This document shows, in pieces, positions 1 through 6,811 of a stretch of DNA of 21,105 bases (positions are counted from its first letter, which is position 1; every line of letters starts with the position of its first letter). A program made the position numbers and the translations under genes. Origin of the DNA: a virus; the IMG/VR virus record IMGVR_UViG_3300009068_000230, positions 1-21,105 of that record; one strand, written 5' to 3'. The notes under the pieces were generated by a model. It was not told the DNA's origin and made no database searches. It saw nothing but the letters and a program-made list of their open reading frames with translations.

Positions 1-227
1 TCTTCTTCTTCTTGTGAAAGAACTGTGTTCTCATCGTCTGTAGTCGCTTCAACTTCTACAGGGTCTGCTGTATTTGTAGCGTCAGTTTCCGCTTGTTCTT
101 CACCGCCTAAGAACTTCCTGCTAATTAGATTAGCAAGATTTGACTCGTCAATAGCAAGGGGTTTGCTATTATTATTCGTGGGGTTATTTGATTCCGTCCC
201 AAGGTCGGATGATTCTTCTGTATTCAT
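1..227 (-). CDS. Scaffold/capsid-assembly-like acidic protein, N-terminal part (cut by window edge)
   Basis: An open frame starts at ATG 227-225 and runs off the left edge, giving 75 codons without a stop. The visible part is strongly acidic and low in complexity: an MNTEESSDLG start, an Asn/Ser-rich stretch, then many Glu, Asp and Thr and a terminal Glu run. It lies just downstream of terminase, portal and an 84-aa gene on the same strand. That is where many tailed phages place the scaffolding protein before the major capsid protein, and such proteins are often acidic at the N-terminus. The role is inferred from position and composition, not from a motif. The opposite-strand frame here is only a low-complexity shadow. 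Confidence 0.6.
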   Translation of the reverse strand, partial: MNTEESSDLGTESNNPTNNNSKPLAIDESNLANLISRKFLGGEEQAETDATNTADPVEVEATTDDENTVLSQEEE

Positions 228-308
228 TAGATAAAGGTCTAAAGTCCGTATTTATAGGCAAGGTTTTGTGATAGTCCCAGAACTATTAAAGGTGAGTTAG
301 TTTACATA

Positions 309-324
309 ACTTGCTAATGCAAGT
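309..324 (-). other. Short hairpin in the 122-bp gap before the scaffold-like gene
   Basis: ACTTGC and GCAAGT form a perfect 6-bp inverted repeat with a 4-nt loop, between the 84-aa gene (ends 350) and the scaffold-like gene (starts 227). No T-tract follows on the minus strand, so it is not a classical terminator. It could be an RNA processing site or an element controlling high-level capsid expression. A TATAAAT stretch lies about 25 bases before the next start codon, but no good -35 is visible. Confidence 0.3.
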
Positions 325-349
325 CCTTTTGTAACCTAAAACCAATTAC

Positions 350-604
350 TTACGAATTATAATCTTCTGAAGGCTTTCCTTGGTCACGCAATACATCGTT
401 GCGTGTATTAACAAGTATCTCTTTGAAAGCAATAAGTGCGTCTGCTCGTCCAGCAAACCACGCTCTATCTTCGCCTTTATTGTCCTTTGAAATTGCAGAT
501 GCAACCTCAGAGTCAATAGAAGCATCGAGTAAAGCGTGTACGGCTTTCCACAATGGGTCTTTAGGTTCAAACGATAATCCGTGAATTATTTCTTGAGGTA
601 ACAT
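350..604 (-). CDS. Conserved-looking phage protein next to portal, 84 aa, unknown function
   Basis: The gene starts 3 bases after the portal stop, so it is probably cotranscribed and translationally coupled. The 84-aa product is acidic and apparently helical, with DPLWKAVHALLDASIDSEV near the N-terminus and AWFAGRADALIAFKEIL in the middle. Small proteins with such a DPLWKAV...AWYAGRAEAL-like pattern are, from memory, common next to portal genes in environmental podovirus-like genomes; this was not searched. No catalytic motif, signal peptide or membrane segment is visible. A structural accessory or head-assembly role fits the position but is not shown by the sequence. Confidence 0.75.
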   Translation of the reverse strand: MLPQEIIHGLSFEPKDPLWKAVHALLDASIDSEVASAISKDNKGEDRAWFAGRADALIAFKEILVNTRNDVLRDQGKPSEDYNS

Positions 605-607
605 AAA

Positions 608-2803
608 TTATTGCATCTGTGCTTTTTCAGCCTCTGCTTGCATTTGGTCAGCCTGTTGGATTTGTCCTTGGACTGCTCCACCTGCTTGTTGAGAAACAGG
701 TGTAACACCTGTTCTTCCAATTTGTTTATTCTGTTGTTGTGAAACCGACATTTGTAGGTTTTTAACATAATTCTCTAGCAATGCTCGGAAGTGTTTATCT
801 CCTTGCATTGATTGTTGAGCCTTTGGATTCTTGCTGATAATGTCTTGCAGGTATTGTAATTTAGTTCCTGCTGATGGGTCATTCTCAACATAGTTAGCCT
901 CGTTACCAAGCATCATCAATCCAATGTCTGATTGAATATCTTTATATAGTAACTGAGAAGCAGTACCAGTATTGATAATAATATCCTTAGCCTTGTCTGG
1001 GTCAATAGCCTCAATAGCGGCTTTGACGAGTTTGTTCTTGTCAATAACACCACCAGAATCTAACGGCATAACGAACTGCATAATAGCCTTTAATTTTTCA
1101 ATAACAAAGTTGGTGTCTAATTCACGCACATCGTATTTAATTCTAAAATCAAACTGACTTGAAATGTTAGAAATATTTTGTGGAAGCGGAGTTCCAGTAA
1201 TTCCCTCAATCTCAGCAGGGTCTAAATATTGTAGCATTAAACTAAAGGTCATACTAAACGCTTCAGACCAAACATCTAACCAGTTATTAACAATGTTTTG
1301 TTGTGTAACTTGTGTGAGTTGTGGAGAGGCTTGAGGATGGAATAAACCAAAGTATTGAGCGTTCTCAAGTTCAACCCTATCAATAAGATTAAACGCAATC
1401 GCTGGATTTCCAGTAGGTGCTGGCATAAAGCGGTAATCATCTGGAGATGTTACAGGTAAGTGCATAGCAGGTGCTACTTTGTTAATTCCACCAAGACGCT
1501 TCTTAACAAGGATAGGAGGCATTGTTTCAAACGCAGTTCTGTCACGGATAGAGTCACGCTGTGCTTTAATCTCATATTGATTAGTCATACAGAGTTCTGG
1601 AACTCCACGAGACTCATAGATAGGTCTGCGGAGACGCTCTCTGCGATACACTACAAACGGATACTTATTGTGTGCGTATCCAAGCAAGCCGTGTTCTGCG
1701 TAAATTTCTGAGCCAGAACGAGGGCAGAAAATAGTTTGATAAATGCCTTGAATACCATCTTTGTCTAACTGACGGCTATAAGCATAAACTAATTCAATCA
1801 AGTGGTCGTTACGATGAACTTGATAATTAACTAATGAAGCCGCAGGTATTAAGTTAGGGTCGTGGAACTGACTGTGCATACCAGCCATAGCAACTGCTTC
1901 TTCTACGAACTCATCAGACCAATCGTGCAACTTAGCAAGTCCACGGAGTTCTACTTCAGAAATAAATACTCGTCTAAAGATTACTCGTGCTTGTTGAATG
2001 TTAATTGTTTCTGGAGGAAAAGCAACTTCTTCGTAAGGCTTTAATGCAACCATACTAGGAAGGTTTTTAGAAATATAAGTTTCTGGGATTTCAGCCTTAC
2101 CTTCTTCACGAAGTTGTTTAATTGCTTTCTTAACTTGTTTAATGTCTAAGGTTTTAATATACTGAGAAATTAAATCTGCGGCATAATCATCTTTATCGCC
2201 AGCCATAATAGCATCTGGCAATTCACGCAGAGCAGTATTAGGATTTTGTTGCATTGCTTGTTGAACAACTGCAACTAACTCATCCATACGAATAGTTTGG
2301 AATCTAGTTCCCATTTCTTGCTCCCATACAATGTGCATAGCAGAGAAGCCGTATTGTTGTGTGTATTGAGCGAGCAACTCAGCCTCGTTACGCAACTCTG
2401 TGCGTAATTTGTTCTGAGTAAGCCAAGACATAAGCACATTAGCACTTGCCGCAAAATCACCATCGTTGATTTCAGTTCCAGATACCTTAACTTGGCATCG
2501 GTCAAATGTAGTCATTAACATACCAACTAGTTCGTTGATTGTTTTATCAGTTAAACGACAGCGTACATCTGAAGCACCTTCGAATGGGAACGCTGGTTCG
2601 CCATCTGGCAAACTTTCAGAATGTTTCTTGCCGTCAGAAGTCTGACCAGCCCATCGTGCTAATCTGATATCGTCATTCTCAGCAATATTAGCAGTATTTC
2701 CACCATTCTGAGTAGAGCGTTGAAACTCGTCATAAAGGTATCCGATGTCTGGGGTTTCTGAAGCAAAAACTAGTTTGTCTTTATTAGATGCGTATTTATC
2801 CAT
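608..2803 (-). CDS. Phage portal protein
   Basis: At 731 residues this is close in size to the large P22-type portal proteins. It lies immediately downstream of the large terminase and upstream of a scaffold-like gene, the classic portal position. The N-terminal third has FPFEGASDVRCRLTDKTINE and a helical segment typical of large portal families. The middle has YRRERLRRPIYESRGVPELC followed by NQYEIKAQRDSIRDRTAFE, which matches my recollection of P22-like portals where the subunit meets the stem helices. The last 60 residues are Gln-rich and probably disordered or barrel-like. The product would form the dodecameric DNA channel at one capsid vertex. Its start overlaps the preceding HTH gene by 8 bases. 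Confidence 0.88.
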   Translation of the reverse strand: MDKYASNKDKLVFASETPDIGYLYDEFQRSTQNGGNTANIAENDDIRLARWAGQTSDGKKHSESLPDGEPAFPFEGASDVRCRLTDKTINELVGMLMTTFDRCQVKVSGTEINDGDFAASANVLMSWLTQNKLRTELRNEAELLAQYTQQYGFSAMHIVWEQEMGTRFQTIRMDELVAVVQQAMQQNPNTALRELPDAIMAGDKDDYAADLISQYIKTLDIKQVKKAIKQLREEGKAEIPETYISKNLPSMVALKPYEEVAFPPETINIQQARVIFRRVFISEVELRGLAKLHDWSDEFVEEAVAMAGMHSQFHDPNLIPAASLVNYQVHRNDHLIELVYAYSRQLDKDGIQGIYQTIFCPRSGSEIYAEHGLLGYAHNKYPFVVYRRERLRRPIYESRGVPELCMTNQYEIKAQRDSIRDRTAFETMPPILVKKRLGGINKVAPAMHLPVTSPDDYRFMPAPTGNPAIAFNLIDRVELENAQYFGLFHPQASPQLTQVTQQNIVNNWLDVWSEAFSMTFSLMLQYLDPAEIEGITGTPLPQNISNISSQFDFRIKYDVRELDTNFVIEKLKAIMQFVMPLDSGGVIDKNKLVKAAIEAIDPDKAKDIIINTGTASQLLYKDIQSDIGLMMLGNEANYVENDPSAGTKLQYLQDIISKNPKAQQSMQGDKHFRALLENYVKNLQMSVSQQQNKQIGRTGVTPVSQQAGGAVQGQIQQADQMQAEAEKAQMQ

Positions 2804-2990
2804 TGTTTTGTTTTGTTAAAGTTGTTGTGTATTTTGATAAGTCATCACGGAAATAACGATTGTGTTTTCCAGATGTTTTAAAAGTTCGTACTGAATTTTC
2901 TTGAACTAGTTTTTCTAGTTCAGTTCTTGTGCAGTTCAGCATCTGCATCGCTCTTTGTCGAGTTAATAAGTTAGGGTAGTATGTTTTCAT
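2796..2990 (-). CDS. Small HTH (excisionase/MerR-type) protein between terL and portal
   Basis: The 64-aa product has LTRQRAMQMLNCTRTELEKL followed by a short wing-like segment ending in KHNRYFRDDLSKY, the arrangement of helix-turn-helix excisionase or MerR-type DNA-binding domains. I chose ATG 2990-2988 because it overlaps the TerL stop as TAATG, the same coupling seen before TerL; a start 7 codons upstream is possible but lies inside terL. Its 3' end overlaps the portal start. A DNA-binding protein here could be a packaging cofactor, an unusual small terminase, or a regulator. The HTH call is fairly secure, the role is open. Confidence 0.72.
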   Translation of the reverse strand: MKTYYPNLLTRQRAMQMLNCTRTELEKLVQENSVRTFKTSGKHNRYFRDDLSKYTTTLTKQNNG

Positions 2991-4597
2991 TAGTAAGAGC
3001 CTCCACCCCAACCTTGCAGGGATGTTCTGTTGTTATAGTCTGGGTTCATTACCATCAAATAGCGTAAACAGTCGATAGGGTCTTTAGTTGCACCTTTTTC
3101 TCCGTCTTGTCCAGTCCATTCTTTCAGACAGTAGATTAAATTCTTGCAGTTCTCGCTGATATAAAGTTTTGGTTTGTTAAGCGGGCTTAGTTCTTGGTTC
3201 ATATCGTAACTAAAACCATCGTTGATTAAAGCAACACCTTGTTCGATGCGGATACCAGCCGCAGGTGTGAAGTGCATAGGTTGTTCACCATCATCTAGCA
3301 TATCAATAAGGGTAACACCGCCCTCATCGGTTACAGCCTTAGAGCCACCTGCTCTGGGGTCAATATAACGCTCAAAAATCTCATCTCCGTCCTCTAAATC
3401 AAGTATTAAATTTTTATAATCCGCAAGAGAGCGTCCAGCACCATTACGCTGGGCGATACCAGCCTTTCCATCTGCATCAGCCGCAGGTAAAGCCCACTCT
3501 CCCTCATTTGAGTCTGGAAACTCCCTATAAACAAACATATCTCCGTCTTTAGATACTCGCATCCAGAGCATAAACCAGTTTCTTGCTCCAGCAGGGTCAA
3601 CAACCATATAGTTCGTTCCTTCTTCTGGGACTTGGGTTTCTTTGACAACATTGATTTCTTCTGTGAACCTAGGGAATTGCGAGCCAGATATATTATCTGC
3701 CCATCCGTACGCTCTGATTTTGATTTCATAAGGTTTCTTTCCAGCGAGCGTCTTTTTTAACTGCTCAAATGGATTATAAGGGTTAAGTTGACTATGAAAC
3801 CACATAACTGCGGCTGGTCTTACATAAGATTTTGCTTTAAATGGCATAGTACCACGCTTACAGCCATTAACATTCAAGGTGTCTGGAAGCATTGTGGCTT
3901 CTTTAGTTTCTATAATCTTTGCACCCGATACATATTCCTTAACAACGGAACTATATCCAGTAATAGGTGTAAATGTAACAATAAGTTTACCGCCACGAGT
4001 AACTGTTCGGTATCTCAGCGTCTCAATCCAGTCTAACGGCACTAATTCATCGCACCAAATCAAATCAACCTCACCACCCTCAATAACATCACGCTTTTGA
4101 GCGTAATTCATAAAGAAGCATTGAGACTTGTTAGGCAAAATAAATGTATTATCAGAAAAACCGTTTTTTTGCGTGTATTGCACATTCTGAACCTTGTTCT
4201 TTTTGAGTTCTTTGTACTCAGACGGCAGATACTTGTATATTACATTCTGTTGCATCTGAATAGACGATTGATTAGTCGTGTGTAAGCACCAAACACGAGC
4301 ATCTTTTAAATTAATTAGCGTTTGTACAGCCCTTTTAGCCGCCCACTCAGTTTTTCCTGCACGATTACCGCCAAGCACAAGAAGTTCATTGTTTTCTTTA
4401 AGCAGTTCGTCTGCTTCTGCCCAATGAGGCAAGTCAAAGCCGTGGCGATAAGGGTCAAGTTTCTCTGCAAGGATTTTATCCTCACGGAGATTAAGTATCT
4501 CTGTTACCTTCTCTGCTCCTACCTTTTCAACCAAACGCTTGATATCGTCCTGTGTAGGACTAATAAGTATTGGATGTTGGGTCGGAGTAAAAGCCAT
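2990..4597 (-). CDS. terL: Terminase large subunit (packaging ATPase and nuclease)
   Basis: The 535-residue protein carries both terminase domains. The N-terminal ATPase has Walker A GGNRAGKT (about residues 76-83), Walker B LIWCDE (about 179-184) and a VTFTP coupling motif (about 207-211). The C-terminal RNase H-like nuclease shows MVVDPAG (Asp about 334), ERYIDPRAGG (Asp about 413) and TKDPIDCLRYL (Asp about 509), the expected acidic metal-binding set. It would pump DNA through the portal and cut concatemers. The longer frame begins at a TTG; I prefer ATG 4597-4595 because it forms a TAATG overlap with the previous gene. Confidence 0.96.
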   Translation of the reverse strand: MAFTPTQHPILISPTQDDIKRLVEKVGAEKVTEILNLREDKILAEKLDPYRHGFDLPHWAEADELLKENNELLVLGGNRAGKTEWAAKRAVQTLINLKDARVWCLHTTNQSSIQMQQNVIYKYLPSEYKELKKNKVQNVQYTQKNGFSDNTFILPNKSQCFFMNYAQKRDVIEGGEVDLIWCDELVPLDWIETLRYRTVTRGGKLIVTFTPITGYSSVVKEYVSGAKIIETKEATMLPDTLNVNGCKRGTMPFKAKSYVRPAAVMWFHSQLNPYNPFEQLKKTLAGKKPYEIKIRAYGWADNISGSQFPRFTEEINVVKETQVPEEGTNYMVVDPAGARNWFMLWMRVSKDGDMFVYREFPDSNEGEWALPAADADGKAGIAQRNGAGRSLADYKNLILDLEDGDEIFERYIDPRAGGSKAVTDEGGVTLIDMLDDGEQPMHFTPAAGIRIEQGVALINDGFSYDMNQELSPLNKPKLYISENCKNLIYCLKEWTGQDGEKGATKDPIDCLRYLMVMNPDYNNRTSLQGWGGGSY

Positions 4598-4839
4598 TAC
4601 CAAGCCTTACAACTCCAGTATCGTGCAGAGGTTTTATCTTTAGCAGTAGAACACTTGTGCCTCGCTCGGAATGATTTGCGTCTGGCAGGGATGTCCTTTT
4701 TGATGCTCATATTCTTGTCACCAAAACGGACGATAACAGTTTTACCACCAGATTGAACATACACAGCAGATTTCTTAGCCGCAGATGGAGTTCTGAATGG
4801 TTTATTGAGCGTTACTTTTCTTCCTTTGTATGTTGCCAT
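4597..4839 (-). CDS. Small basic phage protein with RARHKC...YWSC C-terminus, 80 aa
   Basis: The N-terminal part has YKGRKVTLNKPFRTP and VIVRFGDKNMSIKKDIPARR. The C-terminus has RKSFRARHKCSTAKDK then ARYWSCKAW, with two cysteines and many basic residues. I recognise this RARHKC...YWSC ending as a widespread domain of unknown function in environmental and marine phages (DUF6321/DUF5872-like naming, from memory). The basic, Cys-containing end may bind metal or nucleic acid, which is inference. Its stop overlaps the TerL start, so it belongs to the packaging operon. The 80-aa length agrees with what I recall of the family. Confidence 0.82.
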   Translation of the reverse strand: MATYKGRKVTLNKPFRTPSAAKKSAVYVQSGGKTVIVRFGDKNMSIKKDIPARRKSFRARHKCSTAKDKTSARYWSCKAW

Positions 4840-4840
4840 A

Positions 4841-4945
4841 TTAAATGTTAATTAGTTCATTCCACTCCCACATATCTTCTTCTGTATCGCAATCTTCATC
4901 TTCCCATTCTGGAGTGAGTACATTAGGCGAGTGAGGGTCGTACAT
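4841..4945 (-). CDS. Very small acidic protein, 34 aa, overlapping the lysozyme 3' end
   Basis: ATG 4945-4943 opens a 34-codon frame ending TAA 4843-4841, one base before the ATG of the 80-aa gene. It overlaps the last seven codons of lysozyme in another frame and fills what would otherwise be an 83-bp gap. The product is highly acidic: MYDPHSPNVL, then a run dominated by Glu and Asp with three Trp. Tight packing and strong charge bias favour a real gene. No family is recognised. Because it is below 60 codons it is easily missed by automated calling. Confidence 0.5.
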   Translation of the reverse strand: MYDPHSPNVLTPEWEDEDCDTEEDMWEWNELINI

Positions 4946-5549
4946 CGAATGTAGGCAACCCATTATCTCCTTTAATCATTAATCCTAAAGGTACAGACGA
5001 AACTGGTTGTGGTTGAGGTGAAGGCGGTGGTGGCGGTGGAGTGTACGGAGTATTAAACAATTCTACTCCTCGTTCCCTGCGATTAACTAAACCTTGAACA
5101 ACTTTGCCTCCAGCCTTTGTATATTTACGCATAGCGTCTGGCAAATTAACAAGTTTTTCTTTTGAAGATGTAGCATCTAATAGACTAGCGTTTTTAGCCT
5201 TAGTCCAGTTATATCCGATGTTGAATGTTAAGTCTAAAGCAGATGCAATCTGATTAGGGTTCATATCCTTATAAGCAGGTCGTTTTTTAAGAGCCTCGTG
5301 TCCTTTTTGTAGATAGTTATATAACTCTTTGTCATTCTGCTCTTTAGTGATTGTGTCACCTTGCTTAACTGGAGTTCCGTCTGAATAGCGTGTAATCCCT
5401 GTTCCAATAGTCCACACTTTACCTAATTTATCATAATAGGCTTTCTCCTTATATCCTTCATTCTGAACGACTAATGGAATAGCAATTTTAATAGGGTCAG
5501 TTTCTACCTGTTTTGGTTGTGGTTTAGTTTCTTTTTTTGCTTCTGGCAT
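4923..5549 (-). CDS. Endolysin, GH24 (T4/P22-type) lysozyme
   Basis: The 208-aa protein has the GH24 signature near its N-terminus: NEGYKEKAYYD followed by KVWTIGTGIT, giving a catalytic triad of Glu31, Asp40 and Thr47. LDLTFNIGYNW (about 106-115) and NRRERGVELF (about 157-166) match conserved later segments. It would cut the MurNAc-GlcNAc bond of peptidoglycan at lysis. A tail after residue 170 has six prolines in a row and a Pro/Gln linker leading to a short unassigned end. The longer GTG-started frame adds a hydrophobic segment mimicking a signal anchor, but those bases encode the 48-aa gene at 5554-5700. ATG 5549 follows that stop by 4 bases and is the likely start. Confidence 0.9.
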   Translation of the reverse strand: MPEAKKETKPQPKQVETDPIKIAIPLVVQNEGYKEKAYYDKLGKVWTIGTGITRYSDGTPVKQGDTITKEQNDKELYNYLQKGHEALKKRPAYKDMNPNQIASALDLTFNIGYNWTKAKNASLLDATSSKEKLVNLPDAMRKYTKAGGKVVQGLVNRRERGVELFNTPYTPPPPPPSPQPQPVSSVPLGLMIKGDNGLPTFDVRPSLA

Positions 5550-5553
5550 AACT

Positions 5554-5700
5554 TTATTTTCGTTTTGATTTAGAACCAGAAGCCCTACGCTTAACAGAGT
5601 AAGCAATAGCAAGAGCCTGCTTAAGTGGTTTACCAACTCCAAGTTCAGTACGAAGGTTCTTTGTAAAGGCTTCTTTAGATGCACTTTTTTTTAGGGGCAT
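5554..5700 (-). CDS. Small basic protein, 48 aa, upstream of lysozyme
   Basis: ATG 5700-5698 opens 48 codons ending TAA 5556-5554, just before the lysozyme ATG. The product is very Lys/Arg-rich: MPLKKSASKEAFTKNLRTEL, then GVGKPLKQALAIAYSVKRR and a Ser/Lys tail. I recall similar short proteins with MPLKKS..AF..N...E and QA(L/V)AIAYS..R motifs from many phage genomes, where they often sit beside lysis or structural genes (compare DUF6496-like naming). The function is unknown; the charge suggests nucleic-acid binding. Recognising this gene decides the lysozyme start. Confidence 0.82.
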   Translation of the reverse strand: MPLKKSASKEAFTKNLRTELGVGKPLKQALAIAYSVKRRASGSKSKRK

Positions 5701-5738
5701 ATTTTGTTTATAAGGTAAATTTTAAAAATTTTTTTTAT

Positions 5739-6203
5739 TCAGTACTTTCCGTTAAATCGAGGATGTCGCAAGATACACCATCTTGCTCCGTCCCAACGGA
5801 CTTCTACTGGCATATTAACATTGAACTTATTAGACTCTCTGCACAGAACATTGTGTTCTTTGTCTGGCTCGTCATCGAGGACAATACCGATGATGCGAGG
5901 ATTAACATACTTGCGAACTACCTTGCCCTTCTTGCGTTCTGGGAGAGCGACCTGTTCTGGCTCGTTAAAGCCGAGATTTTTCTTAAGAAGTTTAATTCCT
6001 TCTTCAGTCCAATTTACTTCCCAGAGTTGTTCTGGGCGGTTAGTAGGGATTTTATTCCAATGAACACCTTGTTCGTACAAGTCACGAATCTCCTTGAACA
6101 TTTCACGAGATAGTCCAATAGCAATACATAAATCCTTTTCTTTCATAGAACTACCAAAATCAGATAATTTATGAATGTCAAGCGTGTGTTTAATTTTGTG
6201 CAT
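5739..6203 (-). CDS. Unknown 154-aa protein directly downstream of tRNA-Arg
   Basis: The frame from ATG 6203 encodes 154 residues. An N-terminal half (MKEKDLCIAIGLSREMFKEI) resembles a small HTH-like helical domain. A short basic linker (PERKKGKVVRKYVNPRIIG) follows, then a beta-rich C-terminus ending VRWDGARWCILRHPRFNGKY. No family is recognised. The ATG lies one base after the tRNA discriminator base. An internal ATG at 6146 (MKEKDL) is an alternative start and would begin exactly at the HTH-like part. It is the first protein gene of the leftward late operon. Confidence 0.75.
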   Translation of the reverse strand: MHKIKHTLDIHKLSDFGSSMKEKDLCIAIGLSREMFKEIRDLYEQGVHWNKIPTNRPEQLWEVNWTEEGIKLLKKNLGFNEPEQVALPERKKGKVVRKYVNPRIIGIVLDDEPDKEHNVLCRESNKFNVNMPVEVRWDGARWCILRHPRFNGKY

Positions 6204-6204
6204 C

Positions 6205-6276
6205 TCGGTCTGCTAGGAATTGAACCTAGATTAACCGCTTAGAAGGCGGCTGTTCTATCCGTTGAACTACAGACCG
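6205..6276 (-). tRNA. tRNA-Arg (anticodon UCU)
   Basis: Read on the minus strand the 72-nt segment folds as a standard cloverleaf. The acceptor CGGTCTG pairs with CAGACCG and the discriminator is A. The D stem is GTTC/GAAC. The anticodon stem GCCGC/GCGGT encloses CTTCTAA with anticodon TCT. The variable loop is 4 nt, and the T arm CTAGG/CCTAG has loop TTCAATT. CCA is not encoded. It reads AGA/AGG arginine codons and may supplement the host pool during late expression. It sits at the head of the packaging operon, one base before the next start codon. Confidence 0.95.
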
Positions 6277-6283
6277 AAAGAGG

Positions 6284-6399
6284 TAGGTGGGACTGCGAGC
6301 AGTCAAGGAGTGTATTCTGTAAAACGCTTATGAACTAATACTGTTTGCTAGGTTGTTACTCAATCACTTCTCCCAGTATCCGAGGATACCAGCCACCTA
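6284..6399 (-). ncRNA. Candidate structured RNA with tRNA-like cloverleaf topology
   Basis: On the minus strand TAGGTGG (6399-6393) pairs perfectly with CCACCTA (6290-6284). Inside are hairpin GTATC-CTCG-GATAC (6389-6376), a central arm closed by GGAG/CTCC (6373-6370 with 6310-6307), and hairpin GACTG-CTCG-CAGTC (6304-6291) abutting the closing helix with no gap. This is a 7-bp acceptor-like stem with a T-arm-like 5-bp stem beside it, but with CTCG loops and no TTCRA sequence, so it is not a normal tRNA. It lies 7 nt upstream of tRNA-Arg on the same strand. No known RNA family is recognised. Confidence 0.45.
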
Positions 6400-6465
6400 A
6401 ATTCAAAGAACATATTCACATTTATCACTAGAAATTAAATGTCAATCTCAAAGCAATAATCCCAT

Positions 6466-6481
6466 CCCCCAATATTGGGGG
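6466..6481. repeat. Perfect 16-bp palindrome CCCCCAATATTGGGGG
   Basis: A perfect dyad with a central AATATT lies downstream of the leftward promoter candidate and upstream of the structured RNA. It has no T-tract, so it is better read as an operator or protein-binding dyad than as a terminator. Further G-runs (gactgaggggg, aggggggc) follow on the plus strand. Confidence 0.5.
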
Positions 6482-6511
6482 ACTGAGGGGGTTAAGCCAC
6501 AGGGGATACAT

Positions 6512-6538
6512 AAGGGGGGCTATTAAACACTTGTCAAG
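6512..6538 (-). promoter_or_regulatory. Candidate leftward promoter for tRNA/late operon, with CTTGACAAG
   Basis: On the minus strand TTGACA (6537-6532) sits within CTTGACAAG, the near-palindrome that also occurs before the accessory block (13141-13149), between the divergent genes (13644-13652) and before the RHH gene (16695-16703). A -10-like TATGTA follows after 19 bases, which is a long spacer, so the -10 assignment is weak. It points toward the structured RNA, the tRNA-Arg and the packaging genes. Confidence 0.45.
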
Positions 6539-6586
6539 TTAAATCGTCAGAAATCGGTAATAAATTTATTAACATACAAATTACGC

Positions 6587-6617
6587 TTGACAGACTACTT
6601 TTTAAACCCCCTATAAC
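6587..6617 (+). promoter_or_regulatory. Candidate rightward promoter into the non-coding region
   Basis: TTGACA at 6587-6592 is followed after 19 bases by TATAAC. It is divergent from the leftward candidate 50 bp away. No plus-strand gene lies downstream, so a real transcript would be non-coding and antisense to the accessory block. The spacing is longer than ideal. Confidence 0.3.
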
Positions 6618-6733
6618 CCCCTTACCGCTTCGCTACGCAAAAGACAATGCTACGCTCGCTACACGACAGTAACGCTTTTTGGTATAAAAAAAGTGTTTGA
6701 GTGAACCAGTTGAAGTTTCGGGGTTGGTTTTCT

Positions 6734-6761
6734 GGGGCTATGCCCCCCCCCTGTTGGGGGG
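6734..6761. repeat. Two adjacent GC-rich hairpins
   Basis: GGGGC-TAT-GCCCC (6734-6746) is followed by CCCCCC-TGTT-GGGGGG (6746-6761). Both are perfect inverted repeats and they compete for the same C-tract. They directly abut the three GTGAAC-type repeats. No T-tract follows on either strand, so they are not typical terminators. A structural role in replication, recombination or regulation is possible. Confidence 0.5.
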
Positions 6762-6811
6762 TGAACAGGTGTTCAGTAGGTGAACGCTTGTTCAGTAGTG
6801 AACAAATGTTC
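6761..6811. repeat. Three tandem palindromic operator-like repeats (GTGAAC-N4-GTTC)
   Basis: GAACAGGTGTTC (6763-6774), GAACGCTTGTTC (6782-6793) and GAACAAATGTTC (6800-6811) recur with starts 19 and 18 bp apart. Each is preceded by GT, and the first two are followed by AGTAG. The arms GAAC/GTTC are invariant while the central four bases vary. This is the pattern of binding sites for a dimeric repressor or an iteron-binding initiator. Two further GTGAAC half-sites lie nearby, at about 6695 (less regular) and within GGTGAACGGATTTTCACC at 6834-6851. Confidence 0.7.

Noticed and set aside
25-234. Plus-strand Ser/Val-rich frame of 69 codons
   Set aside because: It is the antisense reading of the acidic scaffold-like gene; the minus-strand frame fits operon order and has protein-like composition.
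4322-4756. 144-codon plus-strand frame over terL and the 80-aa gene
   Set aside because: It is antisense to the TerL N-terminus with its Walker A motif and to the conserved RARHKC protein.
5550-5684. N-terminal signal-anchor extension of the lysozyme (GTG start)
   Set aside because: The bases encode the 48-aa basic protein in another frame, and ATG 5549 lies just after its stop.
6284-6399. Second ordinary tRNA
   Set aside because: The outer stem and T-arm position fit, but there is no TTCRANY loop, no credible anticodon loop and the central arm is too long.
6761-6811. CRISPR-like array
   Set aside because: Units are 12-bp palindromes with 6-7 bp gaps and only three copies; no spacers of CRISPR length and no cas genes.
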